Assembly: GCF_010731595.1 (NCBI RefSeq)
Contig: NZ_AP022582.1
Location: 3,038,001-3,102,000 of the forward strand
Direction: 5' to 3'
DNA length: 64,000 nucleotides
DNA from: Mycobacterium seoulense
GTDB taxonomy: Bacteria > Actinomycetota > Actinomycetes > Mycobacteriales > Mycobacteriaceae
In this document: piece by piece, positions 1 to 11,714 of the stretch
How the letters are laid out: each line of letters begins with the position of its first letter
Position numbering within the stretch: position 1 is the first letter of the stretch
Notes under the pieces: model-generated
What the model was told of the DNA's origin: nothing
Databases searched by the model: none
Seen by the model: only the letters and a program-made list of their open reading frames with translations
Program-made: the position numbers and the translations under genes

Positions 1-2591
1 TCGCGAAAGGGCACGGTGTGTCGCCATGCCACCTCCGTGGCGTCCCTGGCCAGGGCGGCGTCACCGGCCGCCAGCGCGGCATGCGCAGCAACCGCACCCA
101 CCGCGTCTGCCCAGTGACCGCCCAGCGCCTCGGCAAGTACCCGTGCGGATTCGACCGCCGCTTGAGCGGCAGCCGCCTGTCCTTGATATGCGAGCACCAC
201 GGTCCGGGCCACGTCGCCGTAGACCTTCATAGGCCTATCCCCGGCAGCTTCGGCTTCCTCGACCAGGCCAGCTGCGACCCGAGCTGCGTGGGCCAGATTT
301 CCCTGCATCATCAGCGAGATGGCCAGCCACGCCCGGGAGTGACGCGAGAAGAACCCGAACCCCAACGCGTCGGCAATGTCACGCCCTTCCTCAGCCGCGG
401 CGCGCGCGCCGGTCGGTTGACCCGCCAGGCAACCCGCGGTCGCTCGATAACTGAGGATTTGGCACAGACTCCAGCGATCACCGGAAGCGCGGGCCAGTTC
501 CGTGGCCTCGGCGAGGTAGCACTCGGCGATCTCGGGGGTGTAGAAGGCGGCGCTCGCACACCCGATCAGTATTCGAGCGAGCAGTGCCGGGTCTTGGAGT
601 TCGCGTGCGGCAGCCAGGGCGTCCTGTACCCGATCCTCGTTCGCCGGGACGACCGCCCACCCCGTGAGCGTGCTCTGGTCGGCGACCGCGCGAACCCACA
701 CCGCCGTGTCGACTTCCGAGCAGCGGCCGTCGCTTAACACCATTTCGAACCCGGCCACCCCTTCGCGGAACCGGCCACAAGCTATCCAGACCAGCTGCAA
801 CGTGGATACCGACCGCAGCGCCGTCTCGAGGTCGGAATTCTCGCGGCTCCACATGAAGGCCGCCACCAGGTTGTCGATCTCAGTTTGCGCCCACACCAGC
901 AGCGACTCGTCGCCGCTTTCTTGGCGTGATTCCAGCTCAGCCGCGGTGGCGGTGTAGTAGTTGCGGTGACGGGTGCGTACCTCGTCGGCCTCACCGGACT
1001 CGCCGAGCTTTTCCTGCGCATATTGGCGCACCGTCTCCAGCAACCGATACCGCATCCCCTCGCCGGTGTCGTCGGCGACCACCAGGGATTTATCGACCAG
1101 CAGGCTGAGTTGGTCCACCAACTGGTAACGCTCCACGTCGCCGTCGGCGCCGACCGCCTGGGCGCCGTCCAGGTCGAACCCTCCGGCGAACGCCGCCAGC
1201 CGGCGGAACAACACCCGCTCCGGTTCGGTGAGCAGCGCATGCGACCAGTCCACCGAGGCCCATAGCGTCTGCTGGCGGCGCACCGCGGTACGCGCACCCC
1301 CGGTCAGGAGCCGGAATCGGTCATGCAGACTGTTCATGATCTGGGTCAGTGACAGCGCCCTGATCCGCGCGGCGGCAAGCTCGATCGCCAATGGCATCCC
1401 ATCCAGCCGCCGGCAGATCTCTTCGACCACCGCGGTGTTCTCCGCGGTGATGGCGAATTCGGGCCGGACCCGCCGCGCACGGTCGGCGAACAACTCGACG
1501 GCCTCGTCGACAACGTTCAACGAGGGAACCCGCCAGCTCAGTTCACCGGCCACGCCGAGCGGCTCACGGCTCGTCGCCAAGACCGTGAGCTGCGGGCAGG
1601 ACGCGAGCAATTCGACGACCAGCGTCACGCACGCGTCCAGCAGATGCTCACAATTGTCGAGCAGCATCAACATTCTTTTTTCGGCGAAGAACCGTTGCAG
1701 CAACTCCATCGTGGAGCGGCCCGGCTGATCGGGCAGGCCGAGGCTACGCGCCACGGTCACCGGCGCCACAGCGGAATTGGTGATCGGTGCCAGGTCGATG
1801 TACCACACCCCGTCAGAAAACTCGTTGGTCAGTAGCGAGGTGAGTTCCATGCCGAGGCGGGTCTTGCCCGCTCCCCCGGCGCCGGTCAAAGTCACCAGCC
1901 GGTTACCGGCGACCAACTGACACAACTCCGCCATTTGCGCTTGGCGCCCAACGAATTTCGTCAACTGGGCCGGCAGGTTGTGCGACACCGCAACCTGGCG
2001 GACACGAAGCGGCGGAAAGTCGTTGCGCAAATCCGCGTGGCACACCTGCATTACACGTTCGGGGCGCGGCAGATCACGCAGCGGATAGCTGCCCAAATCG
2101 GCCAGCCACACCCCGTCCGGCAGCCGATCCGCCACCAGCGGTTCCGTCGCGCCGGACAACACGGTCTGCCCGCCATGGGCCAGATCACGCAGCCGCGCGG
2201 TCCGATTGATCGTCGGACCGGCGTAGTTGGCGTCGTCACGCAACTGCACTTCACCGGTATGCACACCGATGCGCAGCCGGATCGGCGCGAGCGGGGCGCG
2301 CTGCAATGCCAGCGCACACGCCACCGCGTCGGACGCGCGCGCGAACGCCGTCACAAAACTGTCACCCTCGCCCTGCTCGAGCGGGCGCACCCCGCCATGA
2401 GCGGCGACGGCCTCATCCACCGTGTCGTTCAGCACCGCCAGCGCCGCGGCCATCTGTTCGGGCTTGGTTTCCCACAGCCGCGTCGAACCCTCAACGTCGG
2501 CAAGCAGCAACGTCACTGTACCGGTTGGCAGCAACTCAACCACACCTAAATCGCTCCAGGTCAGCGCCAGCATATCAGCGCGTTGGCTCAT
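1..2591 (-). CDS. Adenylate/guanylate cyclase-ATPase regulator, 3' part beyond window
   Basis: The frame stays open from ATG 2591 down to base 1, giving at least 863 residues, so the C-terminus is cut by the window edge. Domains in order: a class III nucleotide cyclase domain (about residues 25-180, with LLADVEGSTRLW and NYAGPTINRTARL), an NB-ARC/AAA ATPase (Walker A GAGGAGKT near residue 220, LLDNCEHLL as Walker B), then an alpha-helical TPR-like region. Mycobacterial relatives (Rv0386, Rv1358, Rv2488c type) end in a LuxR helix-turn-helix, which would lie outside. The substrate-specifying Lys is Gln (LEQGEGDSF) and the partner Asp appears as Asn (NYAGP), as described for Rv0386, so cyclase activity may be weak. 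The gene is divergent from the P450 at 2763. A second in-frame ATG lies at 2573. Confidence 0.85.
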   Translation of the reverse strand, partial: MSQRADMLALTWSDLGVVELLPTGTVTLLLADVEGSTRLWETKPEQMAAALAVLNDTVDEAVAAHGGVRPLEQGEGDSFVTAFARASDAVACALALQRAPLAPIRLRIGVHTGEVQLRDDANYAGPTINRTARLRDLAHGGQTVLSGATEPLVADRLPDGVWLADLGSYPLRDLPRPERVMQVCHADLRNDFPPLRVRQVAVSHNLPAQLTKFVGRQAQMAELCQLVAGNRLVTLTGAGGAGKTRLGMELTSLLTNEFSDGVWYIDLAPITNSAVAPVTVARSLGLPDQPGRSTMELLQRFFAEKRMLMLLDNCEHLLDACVTLVVELLASCPQLTVLATSREPLGVAGELSWRVPSLNVVDEAVELFADRARRVRPEFAITAENTAVVEEICRRLDGMPLAIELAAARIRALSLTQIMNSLHDRFRLLTGGARTAVRRQQTLWASVDWSHALLTEPERVLFRRLAAFAGGFDLDGAQAVGADGDVERYQLVDQLSLLVDKSLVVADDTGEGMRYRLLETVRQYAQEKLGESGEADEVRTRHRNYYTATAAELESRQESGDESLLVWAQTEIDNLVAAFMWSRENSDLETALRSVSTLQLVWIACGRFREGVAGFEMVLSDGRCSEVDTAVWVRAVADQSTLTGWAVVPANEDRVQDALAAARELQDPALLARILIGCASAAFYTPEIAECYLAEATELARASGDRWSLCQILSYRATAGCLAGQPTGARAAAEEGRDIADALGFGFFSRHSRAWLAISLMMQGNLAHAARVAAGLVEEAEAAGDRPMKVYGDVARTVVLAYQGQAAAAQAAVESARVLAEALGGHWADAVGAVAAHAALAAGDAALARDATEVAWRHTVPFR

Positions 2592-2762
2592 AGTAGCCAG
2601 CATCGCGCTCGCAAACCAGGCAAATCCATCTGCAATTACGCACAGATCCAACAACGCCCCCACGAAGTTACGACTGGCGCCGCTCAGATCTACGCGCTAA
2701 GGCGGATGGTCTTGGTCGCGCGACACCGCATAGTCGACTCCAGACCGGACGAGGAGACCCCG

Positions 2763-3998
2763 ATGACAACCGTTCAGATCAGTCACTGCCCGAGCGTTTT
2801 TGATGCCGGGTTGCCCACCTTCCGCTATGACCACCTCACCGATCCCGACGAAGCACACGGGGTCATTCACGACGCGCGGAAGCAGGCCCCGATCGCGATC
2901 GGCCCGCACGGCCCCGAGGTGTTGAGCTACGAGCTGGTCCGAACGGTGCTGCGCGACAGCCGCTTCGTCACCGCGCGCGGCCTCGGGCTCGACCTGCAAG
3001 GCGTCACCTCCGGTCCGTTGTGGGACAGGGCGACCGCCAACATCCTGGGGCTCGACGGCACCCAGCACCACCGGCTCCGCCGGCTGGTATCCACGGCGTT
3101 CGCGCCGCGGGGCGCCGAGCGGCTGCGCACCCTGGTCGTCGACATCATCACCGGGCTCGTCGATCCGCTGACCACCGTTGGGCGCTGCGACGTCGTGTCC
3201 GACATCGCCCGCCGCTACCCCACGCCGGTGATCTGCGCGCTACTGGGCGCACCGCCCGAGGACTGGCAACTGTTCAGCGACTGGACCGACGACATCAAGA
3301 AGATCTTCGATTGGAACGTCGTCGAGGACGGACCCGCGATCCTTAGGGCATGGGATCAACTCGATGCCTACCTCGAGGACCTCATCGCGCGACGACGGGC
3401 GTCGCTGAGCGACGACCTCGTCTCCGACCTCATCCGGGCCGAGGACGACGGCGATCGGCTCACCCATGACGAGCTGCTGATGCTGTGTGCGACCCTGCTC
3501 GGCGCCGGCACCGACACCACCCGCAACCAGCTCGCCGCGGCAGTACAGGTGCTGGCCGGCCACCCCGACCAGTGGGCGTTGCTTGCCGAGCGCCCAGCGC
3601 TCGTATCCGACGCGGTTCACGAGCTCATGCGTTACTACCCGATCGTGTTCGGCACCATGCGGCTGGCCGCTGAAGACGTCGAGCTGGCCGGCGTCCGCAT
3701 TCCGGCCGGCACCCTCGTCGTGGCCAACACCGCCGCGGCCAACCGCGACCCCGACGTCTACACCCACCCGGATCGCGTCGACATCACCCGCACAGACCCG
3801 CCGGCGATGCTCACCTTCGGCGGCGGCGTGCACTACTGCCTCGGCGCTCACCTGGCGCGCTTGGAACTCACGGAGGCACTGCGGGTCATCACGCAACGCA
3901 TGCCCGACGCCCGTCGAACGGGCCCCGCCCCGTGGAAGGCCATCAGCGGGATAACCGGCCCCACGACCTTGCCGCTGGAGTTCGACCCCGGGCATTGA
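2763..3998 (+). CDS. Cytochrome P450
   Basis: A 411-residue soluble bacterial P450 that would use ferredoxin-delivered electrons for mono-oxygenation of an unknown substrate. Visible motifs: I-helix LLGAGTDTT, K-helix ExxR (ELMR), and the haem-thiolate loop FGGGVHYCLGAHLAR with its Cys. The ATG at 2763 follows a strong GAGGAGA ribosome site; the reading frame is open further upstream but lacks such a site. The gene is divergent from the cyclase regulator and is followed after 25 bp by a short-chain dehydrogenase, so the two may act in one small catabolic or modification step. The substrate cannot be told from sequence. Confidence 0.93.
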   Translation: MTTVQISHCPSVFDAGLPTFRYDHLTDPDEAHGVIHDARKQAPIAIGPHGPEVLSYELVRTVLRDSRFVTARGLGLDLQGVTSGPLWDRATANILGLDGTQHHRLRRLVSTAFAPRGAERLRTLVVDIITGLVDPLTTVGRCDVVSDIARRYPTPVICALLGAPPEDWQLFSDWTDDIKKIFDWNVVEDGPAILRAWDQLDAYLEDLIARRRASLSDDLVSDLIRAEDDGDRLTHDELLMLCATLLGAGTDTTRNQLAAAVQVLAGHPDQWALLAERPALVSDAVHELMRYYPIVFGTMRLAAEDVELAGVRIPAGTLVVANTAAANRDPDVYTHPDRVDITRTDPPAMLTFGGGVHYCLGAHLARLELTEALRVITQRMPDARRTGPAPWKAISGITGPTTLPLEFDPGH

Positions 3999-4023
3999 GC
4001 GGGCCCCGTTAGGCTCGTCAGCT

Positions 4024-4905
4024 ATGACCGACTGGACCGCCGCAGACCTGCCCTCGTTCGCCGGGCGCACCGTCATCGTCACCGGCGCCAACAGCGGGCT
4101 GGGCGCGGTGACCGCGCGCGAGCTTGCCCGCCGGGGCGCGACGCTCATCATGGCGGTCCGCGACATCCGCAAGGGCGAGAAGGCCGCGCTGCAGATCAGG
4201 GGCTCGCACACCGGGCCCGTCGAGGTGCGCTCGCTCGACCTGCAGGACCTGTCGTCGGTGCGCGAGTTCGCCGCTGGGGTCGACAACGTCGACGTACTGA
4301 TCAACAACGCGGGCATCATGGCCGCCCCGTATCAGCAGACCATCGACGGCTTCGAGAGCCAGATCGGCACCAACCACCTCGGGCATTTCGCGCTCACCAA
4401 CCTGCTGCTGCCCAAACTCACCGACCGGGTGGTCACCGTGTCGTCGATGGCCCACTGGGCGGGCCGCATCAGCCTCGACGACCTGAACTGGAAGACGCGG
4501 CGGTACTCCCCCTGGCTGGCCTATAGCCAGTCCAAGCTCGCCAACCTGCTGTTCACCAGCGAGCTGCAGCGCCGCCTGGACGCGGCCGGTTCCAAGCTGC
4601 GCGCGCTGGCCGCCCACCCCGGCTACTCGCACACCAATCTGCAGGGCGCCTCCGGCCGCAAGCTGGGTGACGCGCTGATGTCGGCGGTCACGCGGGTGGT
4701 GGCCACCGACGCCGACTTCGGCGCCCGGCAGACGCTCTACGCCGCATCGCAGGACCTGCCGGGAGACACGTTCGTCGGGCCGCGTTTCGGTCAGTTCGGC
4801 CGCAGCCAGCCGGTTGCGCGCAGCCGGCGGGCGCAGGACCCGGCGATGGCCGCGGCGCTGTGGGAGCTGTCCGAGCAGCTCACCGGCAGCAAATTTCCGC
4901 TCTGA
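4024..4905 (+). CDS. Short-chain dehydrogenase/reductase (retinol-dehydrogenase-like)
   Basis: A 293-residue classical SDR. The Rossmann glycine motif TGANSGLG is near residue 21, NNAG near 92, and the catalytic Ser (SSMAHW) and YSQSK follow in order. It resembles the mycobacterial family annotated as retinol dehydrogenase-like or light-dependent protochlorophyllide reductase-like SDRs; the true substrate is unknown. A TAGGCT minus-10 element at 4010-4015 lies 8 bases before the ATG, so the message may be nearly leaderless with its own promoter, although it sits only 25 bp behind the P450. Confidence 0.9.
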   Translation: MTDWTAADLPSFAGRTVIVTGANSGLGAVTARELARRGATLIMAVRDIRKGEKAALQIRGSHTGPVEVRSLDLQDLSSVREFAAGVDNVDVLINNAGIMAAPYQQTIDGFESQIGTNHLGHFALTNLLLPKLTDRVVTVSSMAHWAGRISLDDLNWKTRRYSPWLAYSQSKLANLLFTSELQRRLDAAGSKLRALAAHPGYSHTNLQGASGRKLGDALMSAVTRVVATDADFGARQTLYAASQDLPGDTFVGPRFGQFGRSQPVARSRRAQDPAMAAALWELSEQLTGSKFPL

Positions 4906-4943
4906 GTCCCATCGGTCCCACCGACCACACCGTCCTCTCGGCC

Positions 4944-5061
4944 GGGCGATCGACGATTTGCCCGCCTCCGAGCGACAACCGTCGTGACGCGCGCGCGGCG
5001 CACGGCTGGCGTTCGTGGCGCGAGAGTTGTCGCTGTGAGGCGGGCACTTTGACCATCGCCC
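4944..5061. repeat. Long imperfect inverted repeat in the SDR-rplY gap
   Basis: Arms of about 35 bases (4944-4978 and 5027-5061) pair through three blocks: GGGCGAT with ATCGCCC, TGCCCGCCTC with GAGGCGGGCA, and AGCGACAA with TTGTCGCT, separated by a 48-base GC-rich loop. It occupies most of the 350-bp gap between the SDR gene and rplY. It could end transcription of the SDR gene or be a dispersed palindromic repeat. No gene is visible in the gap. The rest (5062-5256) should contain the rplY promoter. Confidence 0.6.
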
Positions 5062-5256
5062 CGGCCAGGTAAGCGAGTGACGCATGTGACACGAGCCGCC
5101 GCCGCAATTTCCGCCCTGAGGCGCGCATGCGCTAACCTGACCGGGCGTCACGGCGAGGGTGGCTGGCCAGCCAGCACCGTTATCGACGGAGACCGACGAA
5201 CTGTCGCGACCCTGGCCGTGCCCCTACTCAGGCACTGAGCACACAGGAGCGACACG

Positions 5257-5916
5257 ATGGCCAAGTCCGCAGGCAACCAACTCACCGCCACGGTGCGAAC
5301 CGCGACCGGCAAGGGCGCGTCGCGCCGGGCCCGCCGCGACGGCAAGATTCCCGCCGTTCTCTACGGCCACGGCGCCGACCCGCAGCACCTGGAGCTGCCC
5401 GGCCACGACTTCGCCGCCGTGCTGCGCCACGCGGGCACCAACGCGGTGCTGACCCTCGACATCGACGGCAAGGAACAGCTGGCGCTGACCAAAGCGCTCG
5501 ACATCCACCCGATCCGCCGCACCATCCAGCACGCCGACCTGCTCGCCGTGCGCCGCGGCGAGAAGGTCGTCGTGGAGGTCAACGTCGTCGTCGAGGGCGA
5601 CGCCGTACCGGGCACCCTGGTCACCCAGGACACCAACACCATCGAGATCGAGGCCGACGCCATGTCGATTCCCGAGCACGTGACCGTGTCGGTGGAGGAC
5701 GCCGAACCGGGCACCCAGTTCACCGCGGGGCAGATCACGCTGCCGCGGGGCGTCAACCTGATCTCCGACCCGGAGATGCTGGTGGTCAACGTGGTGACCG
5801 CGCCGACCGCCGAGGACCTCGCGGAAGAAGGCGCCGGCGAGGCCCCCGCGGCCGAGGAGGCCCCCGCGGAAGAGGAGGCCGGCGAGGCCGAGGCCGCCGC
5901 GGACGAGTCCGAGTAG
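5257..5916 (+). CDS. rplY: 50S ribosomal protein L25 (CTC form)
   Basis: A 219-residue bL25 of the long CTC/TL5 type. It has an N-terminal 5S-rRNA-binding beta-barrel (about residues 8-95, with [19 protein letters not shown]) and a C-terminal TL5 domain, ending in a low-complexity Glu/Ala tail common in actinobacterial L25. It binds 5S rRNA in the large subunit. The start is fixed by the GGAGCGACACG ribosome site just before ATG 5257. It is followed after 12 bp by pth, the conserved mycobacterial pair (Rv1015c-Rv1014c in M. tuberculosis). Confidence 0.97.
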   Translation: MAKSAGNQLTATVRTATGKGASRRARRDGKIPAVLYGHGADPQHLELPGHDFAAVLRHAGTNAVLTLDIDGKEQLALTKALDIHPIRRTIQHADLLAVRRGEKVVVEVNVVVEGDAVPGTLVTQDTNTIEIEADAMSIPEHVTVSVEDAEPGTQFTAGQITLPRGVNLISDPEMLVVNVVTAPTAEDLAEEGAGEAPAAEEAPAEEEAGEAEAAADESE

Positions 5917-5928
5917 GCGGACCCCAAC

Positions 5929-6504
5929 ATGGCCGAGCCGTTGCTGGTGGTCGGCCTGGGCAACCCCGGAGACAACTACGCCCGCACCCGGCACAACCTC
6001 GGGTTCATGGTCGCCGACCTGCTCGCCGGCCGGCTGGGCTCAAAATTCAAGGTGCACAAGCGGTCCGGCGCAGAGTTGGTCAGCGGCCGGTTGGCCGGGC
6101 ACCCGGTATTGGTCGCCAAGCCGCGCTGCTACATGAACGAGTCCGGCCGCCAGGTCGGGCCGTTGGCCAAGTTCTATTCCGTGGCGCCGGCGGACATCGT
6201 CGTCGTGCACGACGACCTCGACCTCGACTTCGGCCGCATCCGGCTCAAGATCGGCGGCGGCGAGGGCGGTCACAACGGGCTGCGCTCGGTGGCGGCCGCG
6301 CTGGGCACCAAGGAGTTTCAGCGGGTCCGCATCGGGATCGGCCGACCGCCGGGACGCAAAGACCCGGCGGCGTTCGTGCTGGAAAACTTCTCCGCCGCCG
6401 AGCGCCCCGAGGTACCCACCATCTGCGAGCAGGCGGCGGACGCCACCGAGTTGCTCGTCGAGCTGGGGCTGGAGCCGGCGCAGAACCGCGTCCACGCCTG
6501 GTGA
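5929..6504 (+). CDS. pth: Peptidyl-tRNA hydrolase
   Basis: A 191-residue Pth that releases tRNA from peptidyl-tRNAs dropped by stalled ribosomes. Family motifs are all present: [19 protein letters not shown] with the catalytic His (RHN), [21 protein letters not shown] with the catalytic Asp region, and GGHNGLRS. Length is normal. It lies 12 bp after rplY and is almost surely cotranscribed with it. Its 3' end faces the end of pks16 with 30 bp between the stops. Confidence 0.97.
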   Translation: MAEPLLVVGLGNPGDNYARTRHNLGFMVADLLAGRLGSKFKVHKRSGAELVSGRLAGHPVLVAKPRCYMNESGRQVGPLAKFYSVAPADIVVVHDDLDLDFGRIRLKIGGGEGGHNGLRSVAAALGTKEFQRVRIGIGRPPGRKDPAAFVLENFSAAERPEVPTICEQAADATELLVELGLEPAQNRVHAW

Positions 6505-6534
6505 ACACCCGTCGCGCGTGCGCGGGATCCGCCC

Positions 6535-8169
6535 TTAGGTGACCAGCGTGGCGGAGTGGGACCGGCGCAGTTTGCCCGACGGTGTCTTCGGGATGGTGCC
6601 CGGCCCGAGCACCACCACGTTGCGCGGCCGCATGTCGACCTCGGCCACCACCTCGCGGGCGACCTGGTGCTCGATGCGGCGCACCTCGGCCGGGTCCTGC
6701 CAGGCGTTGGACTCGACGGCCACGGCGAACGTCTCTCGGGAGTGGCCGGCGTCCAGGCGCACCGCGACGGCGCAACCGGGCCGCACCCCCTCGACGCGGC
6801 CGGCGGCCCGCTCGATGTCGGTGGGATAGATGTTGCGGCCGGCCATGATGATGACGTCCTTCACGCGGCCGCACACCACGATGTGGCCCTCCTCGGTCAT
6901 GTAGCCGAGGTCGCCGGTGTCATACCAGCCGTTCTCGTCCTGCGCCGGAATGAAGCCCCCCATGGTCAGGTAGCCGGGCGTCAGCGACTCCCCGCGCAGC
7001 TCGATGACCCCGACGCCCCGGGCGGGCATCACGTCGCCGTTCTCGTCGATGATGCGCGCCTCGAGGTCCTGCAGCAGCGGGCCGAGCGTGGCCAGCCTGC
7101 GGGTGTTGCCCTTGGTGGCGGGCACGGCGCGGCGCAGGGCGGCCAGCAGGTCGGCGTCGACCTCGTCGACGACCAGGCCGGCGTCGCATTCCGAGAACGA
7201 CACGGCCAGCGTGGTCTCGGCCATGCCGTAGGCCGGCAGGATCGCCGAGGGCCGCAGGCCGAACGGCTTGCCCGCGTCCAGCAGGTCCTCCACGTCGGCG
7301 GGTTCGACGGGCTCGGCACCGGACAGCGCGAAGCGCAGGGTGGACAGGTCGAAGTCGCCGGGCTTGGCGTTGCGACGCAGCCGCTTGGCGAGCAGCGCGT
7401 AGGCGAAGTTGGGCGCCGCGGTCATGGTGCCCTTGTACTTGTCGATGAGCTTGGCCCACAGCAGCGTGTCGCGCAGGAAGTCCATCGGCGTGACCTTGAC
7501 CAGCTCCGCGCCGAAGTACATCGGGATGGTCAGGAACCCGACCATGCCCATGTCGTGGAAGCAGGGCAGCCAGCTGACCATGACGTCCTTGTCGACGTCG
7601 TACCGCGCGCCGATGAACATCGCCTCGGCGTTGGAGTAGATGTTGCGGTGGGTGATCTGGACGGCTTTGGGAGATCCGGTGGAGCCCGACGTCAGCTGCA
7701 TCAGCGCCAGGTCGTCCTCGCCGACCTCGACGGGATCGATCGGATCCGAGGCCAGCAGGTCGGCGACGGTGAGTACCTTGATGCCCTTCTCCTCGAGCAC
7801 GGGGATGGCGACCAGGAAGGGCTCGGAGACGACGACGGCCTTGGCCTCGATCATGCCGATGACGTTCATCGTGTCTTCGGCCCACACGGCCAGGTCGGTG
7901 CGCGGGGTGGGCTGGTGCAGCATCGTCAGGCTGGCACCACGCATCCACAGGCCCTGCGCCGTCGGGGCGATCTCGACCGGGTAGCCGGCGAGCACACCGA
8001 CCGCGTCGCCCAGGCCGATGCCGGCGGCGGCGAGTCCACCCGCGATGCGGCGAGCGCGCTCGTGGACCTCGCCCCAGGTGTGGCGCACCGGTTCGTGGGG
8101 TTCACCGGTGACCATGCCCGTCGTCGCGGTACGGGCATTGCGGTACATCTTCTCGGTAAACCTGCTCAC
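6535..8169 (-). CDS. pks16: Acyl-AMP ligase-like protein (Pks16 family)
   Basis: A 544-residue adenylate-forming enzyme that would activate a fatty acid as acyl-AMP. The P-loop is [10 protein letters not shown], the central motif YGMAETT, then YDTGDLGYM and [16 protein letters not shown], with [10 protein letters not shown] carrying the C-terminal Lys. Despite the M. tuberculosis name Pks16 (Rv1013) it has no polyketide synthase domains; it matches fatty-acyl-AMP ligases. GTG 8169 is chosen because GAGGAGG lies 5 bases upstream. It lies downstream of ispE on the same strand but separated by 323 bp and a strong palindrome, so it probably has its own promoter. Confidence 0.92.
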   Translation of the reverse strand: MSRFTEKMYRNARTATTGMVTGEPHEPVRHTWGEVHERARRIAGGLAAAGIGLGDAVGVLAGYPVEIAPTAQGLWMRGASLTMLHQPTPRTDLAVWAEDTMNVIGMIEAKAVVVSEPFLVAIPVLEEKGIKVLTVADLLASDPIDPVEVGEDDLALMQLTSGSTGSPKAVQITHRNIYSNAEAMFIGARYDVDKDVMVSWLPCFHDMGMVGFLTIPMYFGAELVKVTPMDFLRDTLLWAKLIDKYKGTMTAAPNFAYALLAKRLRRNAKPGDFDLSTLRFALSGAEPVEPADVEDLLDAGKPFGLRPSAILPAYGMAETTLAVSFSECDAGLVVDEVDADLLAALRRAVPATKGNTRRLATLGPLLQDLEARIIDENGDVMPARGVGVIELRGESLTPGYLTMGGFIPAQDENGWYDTGDLGYMTEEGHIVVCGRVKDVIIMAGRNIYPTDIERAAGRVEGVRPGCAVAVRLDAGHSRETFAVAVESNAWQDPAEVRRIEHQVAREVVAEVDMRPRNVVVLGPGTIPKTPSGKLRRSHSATLVT

Positions 8170-8492
8170 ACAAACCTCCTCGGTTTCGGCGCTCGCCACG
8201 ACGCCCGGGATCTCATATTCCGCCCACTGGGTAACGCTTGGGAGCAGGCACGCAAACACATTCGGGCAGCAGTTAGGTCTCGAATCGGCGATGGGTCGAC
8301 GGCCTCGCATTCGGCCGCCCGGCCAGCGCGAATCGGGCCCCGCAACCGCCGGTGGGCCCGAAGTATCAGTCGTCCGCCGGGGACCCCGGCGGACGAAGAT
8401 GAGTGTTCTCGCTCAGCGCTACCCGTCACCGCGCAATATCTTAAACTCCTCTTAGGGAACAGCCCAAATGAATGCGTGATTTGGGGCGATTT
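8170..8492 (-). promoter_or_regulatory. Gene-free region between ispE and pks16
   Basis: This 323-bp stretch holds no convincing gene. It contains the 25-bp palindrome at 8371-8395, an AT-rich patch near 8435-8455, and the GAGGAGG ribosome site of pks16 next to 8170. I expect the 3' end of the rpfB-ksgA-ispE message and the pks16 promoter here, but no clear minus-10/minus-35 pair stands out. Confidence 0.45.
8371..8395 (-). terminator. Candidate terminator palindrome after ispE
   Basis: CGTCCGCCGGGG (8371-8382) and CCCCGGCGGACG (8384-8395) are perfect reverse complements around a single A, which allows an 11-bp GC-only stem with a three-base loop. There is no U-tract, as is usual for mycobacterial candidates. 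It lies about 100 bp past the ispE stop on the minus strand. Confidence 0.5.
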
Positions 8493-9443
8493 TCACACCT
8501 CGGTGGGAGCCGGCACCACGCGCGCCCCGGCCACCGGCCCGCTGGCGACACGCACCGTGCGGCACACGCCCGCGCCGGACACCTCGGTGCCGACGTCGAC
8601 CGCCGAGGCCGCAGAGGAGCACAGGAAGGCGCACGTCGGGCCCGAGCCGGACACGATGCCCGCCAGGGCACCGGCCTCCACCCCGGCGCGCAGGGTCCGC
8701 CGCAGCCTCGGATCCAGGCTCACCGCGGCCGCCTGCATCTCGTTGCCCAGCAACGACGCCAGCTGTTCGGGGTCGCCGGCGGCCAGGGCCCCCAGCACCG
8801 GCCCCGGCCCGGCGAGCCTCGGTGGGTCCCCCGCCTCGCGCAGCCGGTCCAGCTCGCCGAACACCGATGGCGTGAGCAACTCCCCGTCGGCGAACGCCAG
8901 CACCCAGTGAAACGTGTTGCGGGACAGGACGGTCGCCAGTTCCTCGCCGCGGCCGGTGCCCAGCGCGGTGCCGCCGTGCAGCGCGAAGGGCACGTCGCTG
9001 CCCAGCCGGGCGGCGAGCATGCGCAGGTCGCGGCGGGGCACGTTGAGTTCCCACAGCGAGTTCATGGCGACCAACACGGCCGCCGCATCGGCGCTGCCAC
9101 CGGCCATCCCGCCGGCCACCGGGATGGATTTGTCGATCATGATCGAGACGTCGGGCGCCCGGCCGACGTGTTCGGCCATGAGCTCGGCGGCCTGCCAGGC
9201 CAGATTGCGCTCGTCGGTGGGCAGTTTGTCGGCGCCCTCGCCCACGAGCTCGAGCGACAGCACGTCGGCGTTGCGGACGGTCACCTCGTCGAGCAGCGAG
9301 ACGGCCTGGAAGACGGTCGTCAGCTCGTGATAGCCGTCCTCGCGGCGGTCGCCCACCGCCAGATACAGGTTGACCTTCCCGGGAACGCGGACGGTGACCG
9401 ACCCGGTGGGCACCCACTGGGCGGCGGTATTGCCGTCAGTCAT
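8493..9443 (-). CDS. ispE: 4-diphosphocytidyl-2-C-methyl-D-erythritol kinase
   Basis: A 316-residue GHMP kinase of the MEP isoprenoid pathway; it phosphorylates CDP-ME at the 2-hydroxyl. Motifs: [11 protein letters not shown] at the N-terminus, [17 protein letters not shown] as the ATP-binding glycine/serine loop, [10 protein letters not shown] near the C-terminus. It follows ksgA closely (60 bp) in the conserved rpfB-ksgA-ispE operon. A GTG two codons further upstream (9449) is an alternative start; ATG 9443 is preferred only weakly. Confidence 0.96.
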   Translation of the reverse strand: MTDGNTAAQWVPTGSVTVRVPGKVNLYLAVGDRREDGYHELTTVFQAVSLLDEVTVRNADVLSLELVGEGADKLPTDERNLAWQAAELMAEHVGRAPDVSIMIDKSIPVAGGMAGGSADAAAVLVAMNSLWELNVPRRDLRMLAARLGSDVPFALHGGTALGTGRGEELATVLSRNTFHWVLAFADGELLTPSVFGELDRLREAGDPPRLAGPGPVLGALAAGDPEQLASLLGNEMQAAAVSLDPRLRRTLRAGVEAGALAGIVSGSGPTCAFLCSSAASAVDVGTEVSGAGVCRTVRVASGPVAGARVVPAPTEV

Positions 9444-9503
9444 CGTCACCCACCGCAGCAGACTATCGCTGCGACCGGCCAACTACACGCAGCGCCGCCG
9501 CAG

Positions 9504-11672
<2,169 letters not shown>

Positions 11673-11714
11673 CTCCTGCGCGACCTTGTTAACGGAATCG
11701 CCCGGCTCGGCGGC

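Noticed and set aside
6556..8910. 784-codon open frame antisense to pks16
   Set aside because: Low-complexity Gly/Arg/His-rich translation with no family; opposite to well-supported pks16 and ispE.
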